Shown here one piece after another: positions 18,417 through 33,652 of a stretch of DNA of 64,000 bases (its first letter is position 1; each line of letters begins with the position of its first letter). Under the pieces are notes generated by a model. It saw nothing but the letters and a program-made list of their open reading frames with translations, searched no databases and had not been told where the DNA came from. The stretch is from Pseudomonas hormoni (GTDB lineage: Bacteria > Pseudomonadota > Gammaproteobacteria > Pseudomonadales > Pseudomonadaceae), in the NCBI RefSeq assembly GCF_018502625.1, contig NZ_CP075566.1, forward strand, positions 4,574,001-4,638,000, given 5' to 3'. The position numbers were made by a program, and so were the translations under genes.

Positions 18417-18420
18417 GGTA

Positions 18421-20826
<2,406 letters not shown>

Positions 20827-20834
<8 letters not shown>

Positions 20835-21897
20835 GGGCCACCTCCAGGCAGGTATCGACCACGTTACGGGTCGCATCGGGTTTGGCCAGGCGGCGTGCCG
20901 CAGTGGCCATGTCGGTGAGTCGTTGTGGTTGCATCAGGACCTCTGTCAGGCGTGCGGCTAGATCCGCTGCGCCAGTCGTTCTTTGCGGCATCAGGAAGGC
21001 AGCGCCTTCACGGGCCAAATAATCGGCGTTGCGGGTCTGGTGATCGTCGATCGCGTGGGGCAACGGCACCAGCATCGAGGGCAGACCGGCGGCGGCCAGT
21101 TCACTGATGGTCAATGCGCCTGCGCGGCACACCACCAGGTCGGCCCAGCCATAGGCGTGGGCCATGTCTTTGATGAAAGGCTGCACTTGCGCCTCGACGC
21201 CAGCCGCGCGATAGCGCTCTGCAGTCACTTCATCGTGGTTTTTGCCGGCCTGATGGAATACTTCCGGGCGCAGGTCGGGGGCGACTTGCGACAGGGCTTC
21301 AGGCAGCAACTTGTTCAACGGTTCTGCGCCCAGGCTTCCGCCCAGGATCAGCAAACGCGCCTTGCGACCGGCCAGGGCTGGTCGCGGTGTGTCGAGGAAC
21401 AGCTCGGTGCGCACCGGATTACCGGTGGTCCGTCGGCTGTCCGACAGGGTAAAGGTGTCGGGGAACGCTTCACAGACTCGGGCGGCCAACGGCACCAGCA
21501 ACCGATTGGCGGTACCGGCCACGGCGTTCTGTTCGTGAACGATCACCGGCACGCCGGCCAGTTTGGCTGCAACGCCGCCAGGGCCGGTCACATAACCACC
21601 GAAGCCGACCACGCACACCGGCTGCAGCTGGCGAATGATCGCCCGCGCCTGCCAGACGGATTTGAGCAACATCAACGGCGCCTTGAGCAGGGATAATTTG
21701 CCCTTGCCACGCAAACCGCTGGCATTGATCCGATGCAGTTCGATACCGGCCAGCGGCACCAGATCGTTCTCGATGCCACGCGGCGTCCCGAGCCAATGCA
21801 CGGTGTAACCGCGTGCCTGGAATTCGCGAGCGCAGGCCAGCGCCGGGAACACGTGGCCACCGGTGCCGCCCGCCATGATCAAAACGTTAGCGCCCAT
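20827..21897 (-). CDS. murG: UDP-GlcNAc:lipid I GlcNAc transferase MurG
   Basis: 356 residues of the GT-B fold (GT28 family). It converts lipid I to lipid II at the inner face of the membrane. The glycine-rich loop [14 protein letters not shown] and the C-domain motifs [15 protein letters not shown] and [15 protein letters not shown] are present. Start ATG 21897 gives the usual N-terminus and overlaps ftsW by 11 bp. Confidence 0.98.
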
Positions 21898-23104
21898 GGG
21901 TCGACTCCTCGGCGAAGTCGCTCTCATGAAACTCCATCTCTTCGCTGCCGAGGTGGGTTCGACTCTCCCACTCAATGCGCAGCAACAGGCCGAGACAGGC
22001 GCAGCAGATCACCAACGAACTGCCGCCATAACTGAGGAACGGCAGGGTCAGACCCTTGGTTGGCAGCAGGCCGACGTTCACCCCGATATTGATCAGGAAC
22101 TGACCAATCCACAGGAACGACAGGCCATACGCGATGTAAGCGGCAAAAAATTGCTTGGCCTTCTCGGCCCAATAACCGATGTACATGCCACGAATACAGA
22201 CGAAGACGAACAGCGCGACCGTGCACAAGGACCCCACGGCGCCCAGTTCTTCGGCCAGGACCGAAAACACGAAGTCGGTGTGGGCTTCCGGCAGGTAGAA
22301 CTGTTTCTGCACGCTGTTGCCCAGGCCCACGCCCAGCCATTCGCCGCGACCAAACGCGATCAATGCCTGCGACAACTGATAACCGGCACCGAACTGGTCA
22401 GCCCACGGATCGGCAAAGTTGGTCAGGCGCGCCATTCGATACGGCTGCACTTGAATCAGCAACACCACCGCCGCGACCGCCAGAACCACCATCAAGGAAA
22501 AACGGAACAGCCCGACCCCGCCGAGGAACAGCATCGCCGCAGCCGCACCCATCATCACGACGGTGGCACCGAAGTCCGGCTCCATCAGCAACAGGCCCGC
22601 CATCGGCAGCAGCACGATGAACGGCTTGAAGAAACCCATCCAGCTTTCACGCACTTCTTTCTGGCGACGCACCAGATAACCGGCGAGGTAGATCACCACG
22701 AACACCTTGGCGATCTCGGAAGGCTGAACGTTGAAGAAACTGAAACCGATCCAGCGCATCGAACCGTTCACTTCACGGCCGATCCCCGGAATGATCACCA
22801 TCACCAGCAAACCGAACGCACCAATCAGCATCAGCCAGCCCAGGCGTTGCCAGGTGGCGATCGGAATCATCATGGTGACGATGCAGGCACCCAGGCCCAG
22901 CACCACGTAGATCAAATGGCGAATCATGTAGTACAGCGCACTGCCCGACTGCACGGCCGCCACTTCGGTCGAGGCCGATGCAATCATCACCAGCCCGAGG
23001 CCGAGCAAGGCCAGGCAACCGGCGAGCATCGGGAAATCGAGGTCAATGCCGCGCCCGGTAATGAGCGGCGAAGGATACGGCTTGATGATGTTAAGCAGGC
23101 TCAT
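21887..23104 (-). CDS. ftsW: SEDS-family septal peptidoglycan glycosyltransferase FtsW
   Basis: 405 residues with about ten transmembrane helices. It polymerises lipid II at the septum together with FtsI. SEDS signatures visible include the loop containing GREVNGSMRW and FNVQPSEIAKV, and the C-terminal GLTLPFLSYGGSSL. Start ATG 23104 gives the family N-terminus and overlaps the murD stop by 4 bp. Confidence 0.98.
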   Translation of the reverse strand: MSLLNIIKPYPSPLITGRGIDLDFPMLAGCLALLGLGLVMIASASTEVAAVQSGSALYYMIRHLIYVVLGLGACIVTMMIPIATWQRLGWLMLIGAFGLLVMVIIPGIGREVNGSMRWIGFSFFNVQPSEIAKVFVVIYLAGYLVRRQKEVRESWMGFFKPFIVLLPMAGLLLMEPDFGATVVMMGAAAAMLFLGGVGLFRFSLMVVLAVAAVVLLIQVQPYRMARLTNFADPWADQFGAGYQLSQALIAFGRGEWLGVGLGNSVQKQFYLPEAHTDFVFSVLAEELGAVGSLCTVALFVFVCIRGMYIGYWAEKAKQFFAAYIAYGLSFLWIGQFLINIGVNVGLLPTKGLTLPFLSYGGSSLVICCACLGLLLRIEWESRTHLGSEEMEFHESDFAEESTHGR

Positions 23105-24447
23105 GCCAGATCCTCCACGGCGCGGACGAACTGGTGACCACGGTCTTCGTAATTCTTGAACATGTCGAAACTGGCGCAGGCCGGCGACAACAGCACCACG
23201 TCGCCCGGTTGCGCAGCGGCGCGGCATTGTTCCACCGCTTCGACCAGCGAACCGACGCGGATCAGCGGCACGGCGTCGCCAATGGCATCGCCGATCTTGT
23301 CGGAGTCGCGCCCCATCAGGATCACGGCGCGGCAGTTGGCCGCCACCGGATCACGCAGATCACTGAACTCGGCACCCTTGCCGTCGCCACCGGCGATCAG
23401 CACGACCTTGCCGTCGATGTCCGCGCCCAGGCCCTCGATGGCAGCCAGTGCGGCGCCAACGTTGGTGGCTTTGGAATCGTTGTAATAGCCCACGCCATCG
23501 AGATCACGAACCCACTGGCAGCGATGCTCAAGCCCGGCGAACGTGCGCAGGCTCGACAGCATGGCGTCGAACGGCAGGCCGACCGCGTGCCCCAGGGCCA
23601 ATGCCGCCAGGGCGTTGGACTGGTTGTGGGCACCGCGAACTTTCAACTCGCGCACCGGCATCAGGTTCTGGAATTCGAAGGCCAGGTATTTCTCGCCGTC
23701 CTCTTCCCGGATACCGAAGGCCTTGAAATCGGGCTTGCTCAAACCGAAGGTCCAGCAAGGCTGACCTTCGCCCATCAACGGACGGCTCAGGGCATCCTGA
23801 CGGTTGACCACGAACTGTCTGGCGCCACGGAAGATCCGGTGCTTGGCCAGGTGATAGGCCGGCAGACCGCTGTAGCGGTCCATGTGGTCTTCGCTGACGT
23901 TGAGCACAGTCGCCACTTCGGCGTTGAGCTGGTCGGTGGTTTCGAGCTGGAAGCTCGACAGTTCCATCACGTACAGCTCGACGTCATCGCGAAGCAGATC
24001 CAGCGCCGGAGTGCCAAGGTTGCCGCCGACGGCGACGCGCTTGCCCGCCGCAGCCGCCATCTCGCCCACCAGGGTGGTCACGGTGCTTTTCGCGTTGGAA
24101 CCGCTGATGGCGACAATCGGCGCCTTCGCGTTACGCGCGAAGAGCTCGATGTCACCGGACAATTTCACGCCACGGGCAGCAGCGGCCTGCAGGGCCGGGG
24201 TCGCCAGCGCCAGGCCGGGGCTCACGTAGAGCTCGTCGGCACGGCACAGGAATTCGACGTCCAGCTCGCCACAACGCACTTCCACGTGCGGATAGTCACG
24301 CTTGAGCGTGGCCAGTTCCGGTGGATTGTCCCGCGTATCGGCGACGGCAAACGACGTGCCCCGGTTCGCCAGGAAGCGAACCAGGGACATGCCGCTCTTG
24401 CCGAGGCCGACAACGATGCGGAAGTGGTCAGAAGCGATCAGAGACAC
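23101..24447 (-). CDS. murD: UDP-MurNAc-L-Ala--D-glutamate ligase MurD
   Basis: 448 residues. It adds D-glutamate to UDP-MurNAc-L-alanine. The N-terminal VVGLGKSGMSLVRFL, the P-loop AISGSNAKSTVTTL and the substrate motif LSSFQLETT are visible, as is the C-terminal domain with YNDSKATNVGA. The start is 6 bp after mraY. Confidence 0.98.
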   Translation of the reverse strand: MSLIASDHFRIVVGLGKSGMSLVRFLANRGTSFAVADTRDNPPELATLKRDYPHVEVRCGELDVEFLCRADELYVSPGLALATPALQAAAARGVKLSGDIELFARNAKAPIVAISGSNAKSTVTTLVGEMAAAAGKRVAVGGNLGTPALDLLRDDVELYVMELSSFQLETTDQLNAEVATVLNVSEDHMDRYSGLPAYHLAKHRIFRGARQFVVNRQDALSRPLMGEGQPCWTFGLSKPDFKAFGIREEDGEKYLAFEFQNLMPVRELKVRGAHNQSNALAALALGHAVGLPFDAMLSSLRTFAGLEHRCQWVRDLDGVGYYNDSKATNVGAALAAIEGLGADIDGKVVLIAGGDGKGAEFSDLRDPVAANCRAVILMGRDSDKIGDAIGDAVPLIRVGSLVEAVEQCRAAAQPGDVVLLSPACASFDMFKNYEDRGHQFVRAVEDLA

Positions 24448-24453
24448 GAGTTT

Positions 24454-25536
24454 CTACCTCAGCTTCAGGGTGGCAAGGCCAACCAGCACGAGAATCACGG
24501 TGATGATCCAGAAACGGACAATCACGCGCGGCTCGGGCCAGCCCTTGAGTTCAAAGTGGTGGTGAATCGGCGCCATGCGGAACACGCGGCGACCGGTCAG
24601 CTTGAAAGAAGCAACCTGAATGACCACCGACAGGGTTTCCATCACGAACACACCGCCCATGATGAACAGGACGATTTCCTGACGGACGATCACCGCGATG
24701 GTGCCCAGGGCTGCGCCCAGCGCCAGTGCGCCAACGTCGCCCATGAAGACTTGTGCCGGATAGGTGTTGAACCAGAGGAAACCAAGGCCCGCACCGATCA
24801 GCGCACCGCAGAACACGATCAGTTCGCCTGCGCCCGGTACGTACGGGATCAGCAGGTATTCCGCGAATTTCACGTTACCCGACAGGTAGCAGAAAATGCC
24901 CAGGCCACCGCCGACCATCACGGTCGGCATGATCGCCAGGCCGTCGAGGCCGTCGGTCAGGTTGACCGCGTTGCTCGAGCCGACGATCACGAAATAGGTC
25001 AGGACGATGAAGCCAGCACCCAGCGGAATGCTGTAGTCCTTGAGCATCGGCAGGATCAGGGTAGTTTCGACCGGCGTCGCAGCGGTCATATAAAGGAAGA
25101 TCGCTGCGCCGAGGCCGAACACCGATTGCCAGAAGTACTTCCAGCGGCTCGGCAGGCCTTTGGAGTTTTTCTCGATGACCTTGCGATAGTCATCGACCCA
25201 GCCGATGGCACCGAACAGCAACGTGACCAGCAACACGGTCCACACATAGCGGTTGCTCAGGTCAGCCCAAAGCAAAGTGCTGACACCGATCGACGACAGG
25301 ATCAGCGCGCCGCCCATGGTCGGCGTACCGGATTTGGACAGGTGCGATTGCGGGCCGTCATTACGAACGGACTGACCGATCTGACGGTTCTGCAACGTGC
25401 GGATCATCCACGGGCCGTAGCACAGCGACAGGACCAGCGCGGTCAACACACCAAGAATCCCGCGCAGGGTCAGGTACTGGAAGACCGCGAAGCCTTTGTA
25501 GAACTGTTGCAGGTACTCCGCTAACAGCAGCAGCAT
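24454..25536 (-). CDS. mraY: Phospho-N-acetylmuramoyl-pentapeptide transferase MraY
   Basis: 360 residues and about ten transmembrane helices. It transfers phospho-MurNAc-pentapeptide to undecaprenyl phosphate, making lipid I. Conserved active-site stretches include [11 protein letters not shown], the DDYRKV aspartates, [13 protein letters not shown] and the C-terminal MAPIHHHFE. Start ATG 25536 shares its base with the murF stop; the frame is open nine codons further, inside murF. Confidence 0.98.
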   Translation of the reverse strand: MLLLLAEYLQQFYKGFAVFQYLTLRGILGVLTALVLSLCYGPWMIRTLQNRQIGQSVRNDGPQSHLSKSGTPTMGGALILSSIGVSTLLWADLSNRYVWTVLLVTLLFGAIGWVDDYRKVIEKNSKGLPSRWKYFWQSVFGLGAAIFLYMTAATPVETTLILPMLKDYSIPLGAGFIVLTYFVIVGSSNAVNLTDGLDGLAIMPTVMVGGGLGIFCYLSGNVKFAEYLLIPYVPGAGELIVFCGALIGAGLGFLWFNTYPAQVFMGDVGALALGAALGTIAVIVRQEIVLFIMGGVFVMETLSVVIQVASFKLTGRRVFRMAPIHHHFELKGWPEPRVIVRFWIITVILVLVGLATLKLR

Positions 25537-26903
25537 CAATGTTTCTCCAGGCTGGACCCGCACAAAGCGGCGACGATGTTTTCCATCGCAGCGCTGCGCG
25601 AGCCCTTGATCAAAATGGTGGTGTTTGTGTCTTGCTCGGCGCCGAGGGCCTTGATCAATTCAGCTTGGGTACTGAAGTGAAAAGCCTGCTCACCGAAAGC
25701 CTTCACGGCGTGGGTCATCATTGGCCCGACCGCATAAAGTGCGGAAACCCTGCCACGGGCGTACTCGCCCACGTCGCGGTGCCCCTGCTCCGCCCAATCG
25801 CCCAACTCGCCGATATCCCCGAGCACCAGAACGGTGCGACCGGAAAAGCCGGCGAGTATATCAACGGCAGCGCACATGGAGGTGGGGTTCGCGTTGTAGG
25901 TGTCATCGATCACGCGCATGCCGTTGGTGGCCAGTTGCGCGACGGTGCGTCCCTTGACCGGCTGCACCGCGCCGAGGCCGGTGGCGATACCGAACAGCGA
26001 CACGCCCAGGGCATGCGCGGCAGCAGCGGCGGCCATGGCGTTGGCAACGTTATGGGTGCCGAGCAGGTTCAGTTGAACGCGCTCCACGCCTTCAGGACTG
26101 TGCAGGTTGAAGGCCGGGCAACCGCGAGCGTCGCGGTCCAGATCGCTGGCATAGAAGTCGGCGCTGACGTTGCTCAGGGCGAAGGTCAGGACTTTGCGAC
26201 CGGCGGCGCGGGTCTTCCAGATCTCGAATGCCTTGTCGTCAAGATTGAGCACAGCGACGCCATCGGCCGCCAGCCCTTCAATAATCTCGCCCTTGGCTTC
26301 AACGATTTTTTCCGGCCCGCCGAACTCGCCGACGTGGGCGGTTCCGGCGTTGTTGAGCACGGCCACATGGGGTTTGGTCATGCCGACGGTGTAGGCGATT
26401 TCGCCAAGACGCGAAGCACCCAGTTCGATCACGGCCGCGGTGTGTTCGGGCGCGAGTTCGAGCAAGGTCAGCGGCACGCCGAGGTCATTGTTCAGGTTGC
26501 CACGGGTCGCCAACACCGGACCGCGCGTGCGCAGGATGCTCGCGAGCATTTCCTTGACCGTGGTCTTGCCGCTGGAACCGGTGATGGCCGCCACCGGATG
26601 GGCAAACGCCGCACGATTCATCGCGCCCAGTTGACCCAGCGCCTGACGGGTGTCCTTGACCAGCAATTGCGGCAGCGCGCTGTCGGCGACTTCGCGCTCG
26701 ACCAGGGCACCGACGGCGCCTTTGCTGGCCACGTCGTTCAGATAATCATGACCGTCGAAGCGCGGACCGGTCAGGGCAATAAACAGTTGGCCCGGTTTGA
26801 TCGCACGGCTGTCGATGCTGACGCCATCGAACGTGGCATCGGCGACGATCAATCGGCCATTCAGCGCGCCGGTCAGTTCGCTCAGTTTCAGGTGCTTAAG
26901 CAT
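25536..26903 (-). CDS. murF: UDP-MurNAc-tripeptide--D-Ala-D-Ala ligase MurF
   Basis: 455 residues. It attaches the D-Ala-D-Ala made by Ddl, completing the pentapeptide. The P-loop [15 protein letters not shown], the LELGAS-like segment [14 protein letters not shown] and the C-terminal [13 protein letters not shown] are seen. It overlaps the murE stop by 8 bp. Confidence 0.98.
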   Translation of the reverse strand: MLKHLKLSELTGALNGRLIVADATFDGVSIDSRAIKPGQLFIALTGPRFDGHDYLNDVASKGAVGALVEREVADSALPQLLVKDTRQALGQLGAMNRAAFAHPVAAITGSSGKTTVKEMLASILRTRGPVLATRGNLNNDLGVPLTLLELAPEHTAAVIELGASRLGEIAYTVGMTKPHVAVLNNAGTAHVGEFGGPEKIVEAKGEIIEGLAADGVAVLNLDDKAFEIWKTRAAGRKVLTFALSNVSADFYASDLDRDARGCPAFNLHSPEGVERVQLNLLGTHNVANAMAAAAAAHALGVSLFGIATGLGAVQPVKGRTVAQLATNGMRVIDDTYNANPTSMCAAVDILAGFSGRTVLVLGDIGELGDWAEQGHRDVGEYARGRVSALYAVGPMMTHAVKAFGEQAFHFSTQAELIKALGAEQDTNTTILIKGSRSAAMENIVAALCGSSLEKH

Positions 26904-28358
26904 GGGCCACCTCCCACGCGGTCAACGCGTGATCCGCTTCGACCAGATCAGAGAAGTCGTGGCGCTGGCCGTTGATTTCCTGATAGTCCTCGTGACCTTT
27001 ACCGGCCAGGACAATCACGTCATCCACCGAAGCGCTGGCGATCAATTGTGCAATCGCCTGACCACGACCGGCGACGAAGGTAACTTTGTCCACATCGGTG
27101 AAACCGGCGCGGATGTCATCGAAGATCACGGCCGGGTCTTCGGTGCGCGGGTTGTCATCGGTGACCAGCACGCCATCGGCCAGACGCTCGACCACTTCCG
27201 CCATCAGCGGACGCTTGCCGCGATCGCGATCACCACCGCAACCGAACAGGCACAGCAGCCGGCCTTTGGCGTGTGGACGCAGGGCCATCAATACTTTTTC
27301 CAGCGCATCCGGGGTGTGGGCGTAATCGACCACCACCAACGGCTGAGTGCCACCGCCCAGGCGCTGCATGCGTCCGGCGGGGCCTTCGAGTTTTGGCAGG
27401 ACCTTGAGGATTTCGTCCAGCGCATAGTCCAGACCGAGCAAGGCGCCGACCGCCGCCAACACGTTGCTCAGATTGAAACGACCGAGCAAGGTGCTGCGCA
27501 GATGGTGTTCGCCCTGCGGCGTGACCAGCGTGGCGCGCGCACCTTCGTCGTCGAACTGCGCTTCGCGGCAAAACAGGTAGGCGCTGCTGTCGAGCAGGCT
27601 GTAGGTGATCAAGCGCGATTCACGTTTTTCGGCGGCCAGTTGCCGGCCGAAATCGTCGTCGAGGTTAACCACCCGGCATTTCAGGTCGTTCCAGGCAAAC
27701 AGCTTGGCCTTGGCTTCGCCGTAGGCCTCCATGGTGCCGTGGTAATCCAGATGATCGCGGGACAGATTGGTCATCACCGCCACATCGAACGCCAACGCGG
27801 TGACGCGCCCCTGATCCAGACCGTGGGACGACACTTCCATGGCCACGGCTTTGGCGCCGGCCTTTTTCAGGTCAGCCAGGGTCGCTTGCACTGCGATCGG
27901 GTTCGGTGTGGTGTGCACACCGCTTTCCAGCGCGCCGTAGAAACCGGAACCCAGTGTGCCGACGATGCCACAGTGTTGACCGAGTAGATCCAGCGCTTGG
28001 GCAACCAGCTGGGTCACACTGGTTTTGCCGTTGGTGCCGGTCACGCCGACCAGATTCAGGTGGCGGCTCGGGTCACCGTAAAAACGCCCGGCGATGTCCG
28101 ACAGCTGCGCCGCCAGGCCTTTGACCGGAATCATCGGCACATCGGTGATTGGCAATACAGTTGCGTCTTCGACTTCATAAGCCACGGCCGCTGCACCGCG
28201 CTGCAAGGCGTCGGTGATGTGCGCGCGACCGTCGAACTTACCACCGGGGACGGCGAGAAACAGGTCGCCTGCCCGCACATTGCGGCTGTCCAGTGCCAAT
28301 TCACGGATCAACAGATCGCGGCCTGCGTGGGCGAAAATCTTGTTCAGACTCAGAGACA

Positions 28359-28359
<1 letters not shown>
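26896..28359 (-). CDS. murE: UDP-MurNAc-L-Ala-D-Glu--meso-diaminopimelate ligase MurE
   Basis: 487 residues. It adds the third residue of the stem peptide. The P-loop GVTGTNGKTSVTQL is present, and the DNPRTEDP motif near residue 410 identifies it as the meso-diaminopimelate-specific type, as expected for a Gram-negative. Start ATG 28359 shares a base with the ftsI stop. Confidence 0.98.
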
Positions 28360-30387
<2,028 letters not shown>

Positions 30388-30391
<4 letters not shown>

Positions 30392-31335
30392 CGCAGCTTC
30401 TCCGCGACGCGCATGACGGCGCTACGGGAACGTGGGTTGGCTTTGAGTTCGGCCTCGGAGGCGGACTGCGCTTTGCCATGGACTTTGATTTTCGGTTCGA
30501 AGGCGACGTGACGTACCGGCAGGTTGCGCGGCAGGTTGTCGGCTTCGCCTTTCACCAGCTTGCGCATGAACAGTTTGACGATGCGGTCTTCCAGCGAATG
30601 GAAGCTGATGACCACCAGACGGCCGCCGATTTCCAGGCATTCCAGCGCGGCTTCGAGACCGGCTTCCAGATCGCCCAGTTCATTGTTGACGTGGATGCGC
30701 AGGCCCTGGAACGCACGGGTCGCCGGGTTCTTGCCCTTTTCCCACGCCGGGTTGGCGACCTTCAGAACTTCAGCCAGGTCGCCGGTGCGCTCGAACGGCT
30801 TGATGTCGCGACGCTCGGCCACGGCACGGGCCATGCGGCCGGAGAAACGTTCTTCGCCGTATTCCTTGAACACCCGGGCGATTTCTTCCACCGGCGCGGT
30901 GTTGACGAACTCGGCAGCGCTGATCCCGCGGGACGGGTCCATGCGCATGTCGAGCGGGCCATCGTTGAGGAAACTGAAGCCGCGCTCAGGGTCGTCGAGC
31001 TGCGGCGAGGACACGCCCAGGTCGAGCAAAACGCCGCTGACCTTGCCGGCCAGACCGCGTTCGGCCACTTCCGAACCGAGCTCGGCAAAGCTGCGCTGCA
31101 CAACGACAAAGCGGCCGTCTTCGGCCGCTAGCGTCTGCCCGGTGGCAATCGCTTGAGGATCCTTGTCGAATCCGAGCAACCGACCCTCCGGACCGAGCTG
31201 GCTGAGGATCAACCGGCTGTGCCCGCCGCGCCCGAACGTGCCGTCCAGATAGCAGCCATCAGGACGTACGGCGAGAGCCTCGACGGCTTCGTCAAGCAGT
31301 ACGGTGATGTGGTTAAAGCCGCTATCAATAGTCAC
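30388..31335 (-). CDS. rsmH: 16S rRNA m4C1402 N4-methyltransferase RsmH (MraW)
   Basis: 315 residues of the class I SAM-dependent methyltransferase type, which modifies C1402 in the ribosomal decoding site. [13 protein letters not shown], the SAM motif [14 protein letters not shown] and the [12 protein letters not shown] stretch are diagnostic. It overlaps mraZ by 4 bp, the invariant second gene of dcw clusters. Confidence 0.98.
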
Positions 31336-31787
31336 AGGATCAAATCACGCAGTTCATCAGGCATGGCGCCCGGTTGTTGAATAGCAGCCAGGTCAGCGGC
31401 AGAAACCGCATCCCAGGCATCCTCGTCCCACAATTGGAACTTGTTCAGTTGGCCTACCAGCATCGCGCGCTTGTCCAATCGGGCATATTCACGAAGACGC
31501 GGCGGAACCAGAAAACGACCACTGCCATCGAGCTCGAGGTCGACGGCATTACCAATCAGCAAACGTTGCAGGCGGCGGTTCTCTTCGCGAAGCGAAGGCA
31601 GTGCGCGCAGTTTGGTTTCAATAATTTCCCACTCATCGAGGGGGTAAACACACAAACACGGATCAACGGCATCAATTGTGACGATTAACTGCCCGGAACT
31701 ACGCGAAACGAGCTCGTCACGGTACCGGCTCGGCATGGCGAGACGGCCCTTTGCGTCGAGACTGATAGCGTTAGCTCCGCGAAACAC
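31332..31787 (-). CDS. mraZ: Transcriptional regulator MraZ
   Basis: 151 residues with two tandem AbrB-like SpoVT domains ([20 protein letters not shown] and a second copy near residue 80). MraZ forms a ring and represses its own dcw promoter. The three matching MraZ boxes lie about 43-68 bp upstream of the start codon, at the predicted transcription start. It is the first gene of the dcw cluster. Confidence 0.97.
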   Translation of the reverse strand: MFRGANAISLDAKGRLAMPSRYRDELVSRSSGQLIVTIDAVDPCLCVYPLDEWEIIETKLRALPSLREENRRLQRLLIGNAVDLELDGSGRFLVPPRLREYARLDKRAMLVGQLNKFQLWDEDAWDAVSAADLAAIQQPGAMPDELRDLIL

Positions 31788-31829
31788 GACAGCGCTTCTC
31801 CAAATATTAGCGTTTTGCGTTCAAAAAAC

Positions 31830-31855
31830 CCACTTCATGCCACTTTCCGCCACTT
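31830..31855 (-). promoter_or_regulatory. MraZ operator: three direct repeats with 10-bp period
   Basis: On the minus strand AAGTGG occurs three times with an exact 10-bp step (plus-strand CCACTT at 31830, 31840 and 31850). This spacing and the GTGG core match the MraZ box array known in E. coli (TGGGN repeats separated by 5 nt). The array covers the predicted start of transcription, so MraZ binding should block the promoter. Confidence 0.88.
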
Positions 31856-31861
31856 GCGCAC

Positions 31862-31891
31862 ACTATAGGAATGCGGCCACCGCACCGTCAA
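31862..31891 (-). promoter_or_regulatory. Sigma70 promoter of the dcw cluster
   Basis: -35 TTGACG (31886-31891) and -10 TATAGT (31862-31867) separated by 18 bp, on the minus strand. The predicted start near 31855 falls at the upstream edge of the MraZ boxes, 70 nt before the mraZ ATG. Confidence 0.85.
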
Positions 31892-32140
31892 GGCGCGGAT
31901 TAAAGGAAAACCCTTACAGAACTGAGATTTAGGAGCGTATTAGGAGAGGCAACGAGAATCTGGCGGATGAATCTGTCCAATAACTTGAATCAGCACTGAA
32001 GGCTGCGTTCAGAAGTTAAAGTAGTTTGTTAAGAGTAAGATTTTTTCGGTATTACAAAAGAGGATATGCGATGGATTGTGCAAGGAGGGAAACTGCCATT
32101 ACGAGCGCCCTGCTCAATCATTCAAACAGGGAGGGAAAAA
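31892..32140. other. AT-richer intergenic stretch with no recognised gene
   Basis: Between the dcw promoter and rnpB. No ORF with good codon use, no strong hairpin and no repeat unit. It contains A/T tracts and a weak hairpin, CCCTG/CAGGG (32109-32131), beyond the rnpB 3' end, which may contribute to its termination. I see nothing else in it. Confidence 0.5.
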
Positions 32141-32141
32141 G

Positions 32142-32496
32142 GTGGAGAGTCGATCTGTAAGCCGGGTTCTGTCTTGAACAGTCATTCGTCTACGATGGCC
32201 ATCACTGGACATCTTTAGCAACCTACCCGGTCCCAGCGCGGGCCACGCCTTGGGACCCTATTTGGTCTTGCTCCAAGTGGGGTTTACCTAGCCACGAACT
32301 GTTGCCAGACGTGCGGTGCGCTCTTACCGCACCTTTTCACCCTTACCGGCGCCGAAGCGCTTAGGCGGTTATTTTCTGTGGCACTTTCCGTAGGCTCACG
32401 CCTCCCAGGCATTACCTGGCACTTCGCCCTATGGAGCCCGGACTTTCCTCCCCCCCCTAATTTTCATAGAGGGCAGCGACTGTCCGATCGACTCTC
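32142..32496 (-). ncRNA. rnpB: RNase P RNA (M1 RNA, type A)
   Basis: The minus strand begins AGAGTCGATCGGACAGTCGC, the conserved 5' end (P1 and P3), and ends with the complementary GACTCTCC that closes P1. The conserved 3' core ending GGCTTACAGATCGACTCTCC and the GAGGAAAGTCCGGGCTCC segment of the universally conserved P4 region are clear. Length about 355 nt is right for gammaproteobacteria. It is the catalytic RNA that trims tRNA 5' leaders. It lies downstream of rsmI on the same strand, as in other pseudomonads. Confidence 0.98.
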
Positions 32497-32570
32497 CGCC
32501 GCGAAGGTTAACGGCAGAGCGGCCGAAGAACAAGCGATAAACGCCTGCAGCCACTCCAGCACGTCGGGTT

Positions 32571-33443
32571 TTACTCGCCCTTCTGTTTATCCAGCGCGAC
32601 CTGATACAGAACATTCTTGCGCTCGCCGGTTATTTGCGCCGCCAATGCGGCGGCACGCTTGAGCGGCATCTCTTCGAGCAACAGGTTGAGGATGCGCATG
32701 GCTTCACTGCTGACGGCGTCCTCGGTTTCGGGGGCGGACCAGCCCGCGACCAACACCACGCACTCACCGCGCTGCTGATTGCTGTCCGACTCGACAAACT
32801 CCCGCAGCTCGGCCAATGGCAGGCCTTTCAGGGTTTCGAAGGTTTTGGTCAGCTCCCGCGCCAGCAACGCCGGACGCTCGCCACCAAATACCAGCTCCAT
32901 GTCCTGCAGGCATTCAAGGATGCGGTGCGGGGCTTCGTAGAAAATCAGCGTGCGCGGCTCTTCTTTAACCAGCTCAAGACGAGCACGACGACCGACAGCC
33001 TTGGCCGGCAGGAAGCCTTCGAAGATGAAACGGTCTGACGGCAGGCCCGCCGCCGACAGCGCCGCGACCAATGCACAGGCGCCCGGAACCGGCACCACGT
33101 TGATTCCCGCCGCGCGAGCCTGACGCACCAGGTGATAACCCGGATCGGAAATCAGCGGCGTCCCGGCATCGGAGATCAGCGCCACATCGTCGCCGGCGAG
33201 CAGGCGGGTAATAAAGCGGCTACCTTCATCCCGCTCGTTGTGTTCATGGCAGGCCGCCAGCGGCGTGGGAATGCCGAAGTGCTGCATCAATCGCTGGGAG
33301 TGACGCGTGTCTTCGGCGGCGATCAATGCCACTTCGCGCAGGATCTTCAGCGCACGCGCACTGATGTCGTCCAGGTTGCCGATGGGCGTCGCCACCACAT
33401 AAAGCGAGCCAGCAGCGGAATTCAAAGCACCTGGAGCAGTCAA
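32571..33443 (-). CDS. rsmI: 16S rRNA 2'-O-ribose C1402 methyltransferase RsmI
   Basis: 290 residues of the tetrapyrrole-methylase-like fold. It methylates the ribose of C1402, the nucleotide that RsmH also modifies. LYVVATPIGNLDDIS, the AAEDTRHSQRL segment and DAGTPLISDPGYHLV are typical. The start is placed at TTG 33443 because GAGGTG lies 6 nt upstream and the protein then begins TAPGALNSAAG like its relatives; the frame is open 22 codons further. It is divergent from lpoA, as in E. coli. Confidence 0.96.
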   Translation of the reverse strand: MTAPGALNSAAGSLYVVATPIGNLDDISARALKILREVALIAAEDTRHSQRLMQHFGIPTPLAACHEHNERDEGSRFITRLLAGDDVALISDAGTPLISDPGYHLVRQARAAGINVVPVPGACALVAALSAAGLPSDRFIFEGFLPAKAVGRRARLELVKEEPRTLIFYEAPHRILECLQDMELVFGGERPALLARELTKTFETLKGLPLAELREFVESDSNQQRGECVVLVAGWSAPETEDAVSSEAMRILNLLLEEMPLKRAAALAAQITGERKNVLYQVALDKQKGE

Positions 33444-33652
33444 AGCGCACACCTCATGATCGGTAAAAGCCGCCATTGTAGCGCGTAGCGATGTTTTCGA
33501 TACGCGCAAGCAAGCCCGGTTTTTTCAGGCATTTGTGCGGTGCTGCAACATTTGTACGAGCTAAATTGATCGATTCACGCCAGCAACATCGCGCCCCGGC
33601 CAGCGCTTGGGTACAATTCCACGCTAATTTGATCGAGTATCAGGAACACTAC

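Noticed and set aside
23134..25524. 796-codon open frame on the plus strand
   Set aside because: It lies antisense to murD and mraY; the translation is rich in H, Q and R with no domain, so it is a shadow frame.
32109..32131. Strong intrinsic terminator for rnpB
   Set aside because: The CCCTG/CAGGG pair is short with a long loop and no T run; the U-rich stretch right after the P1 stem is a likelier end.
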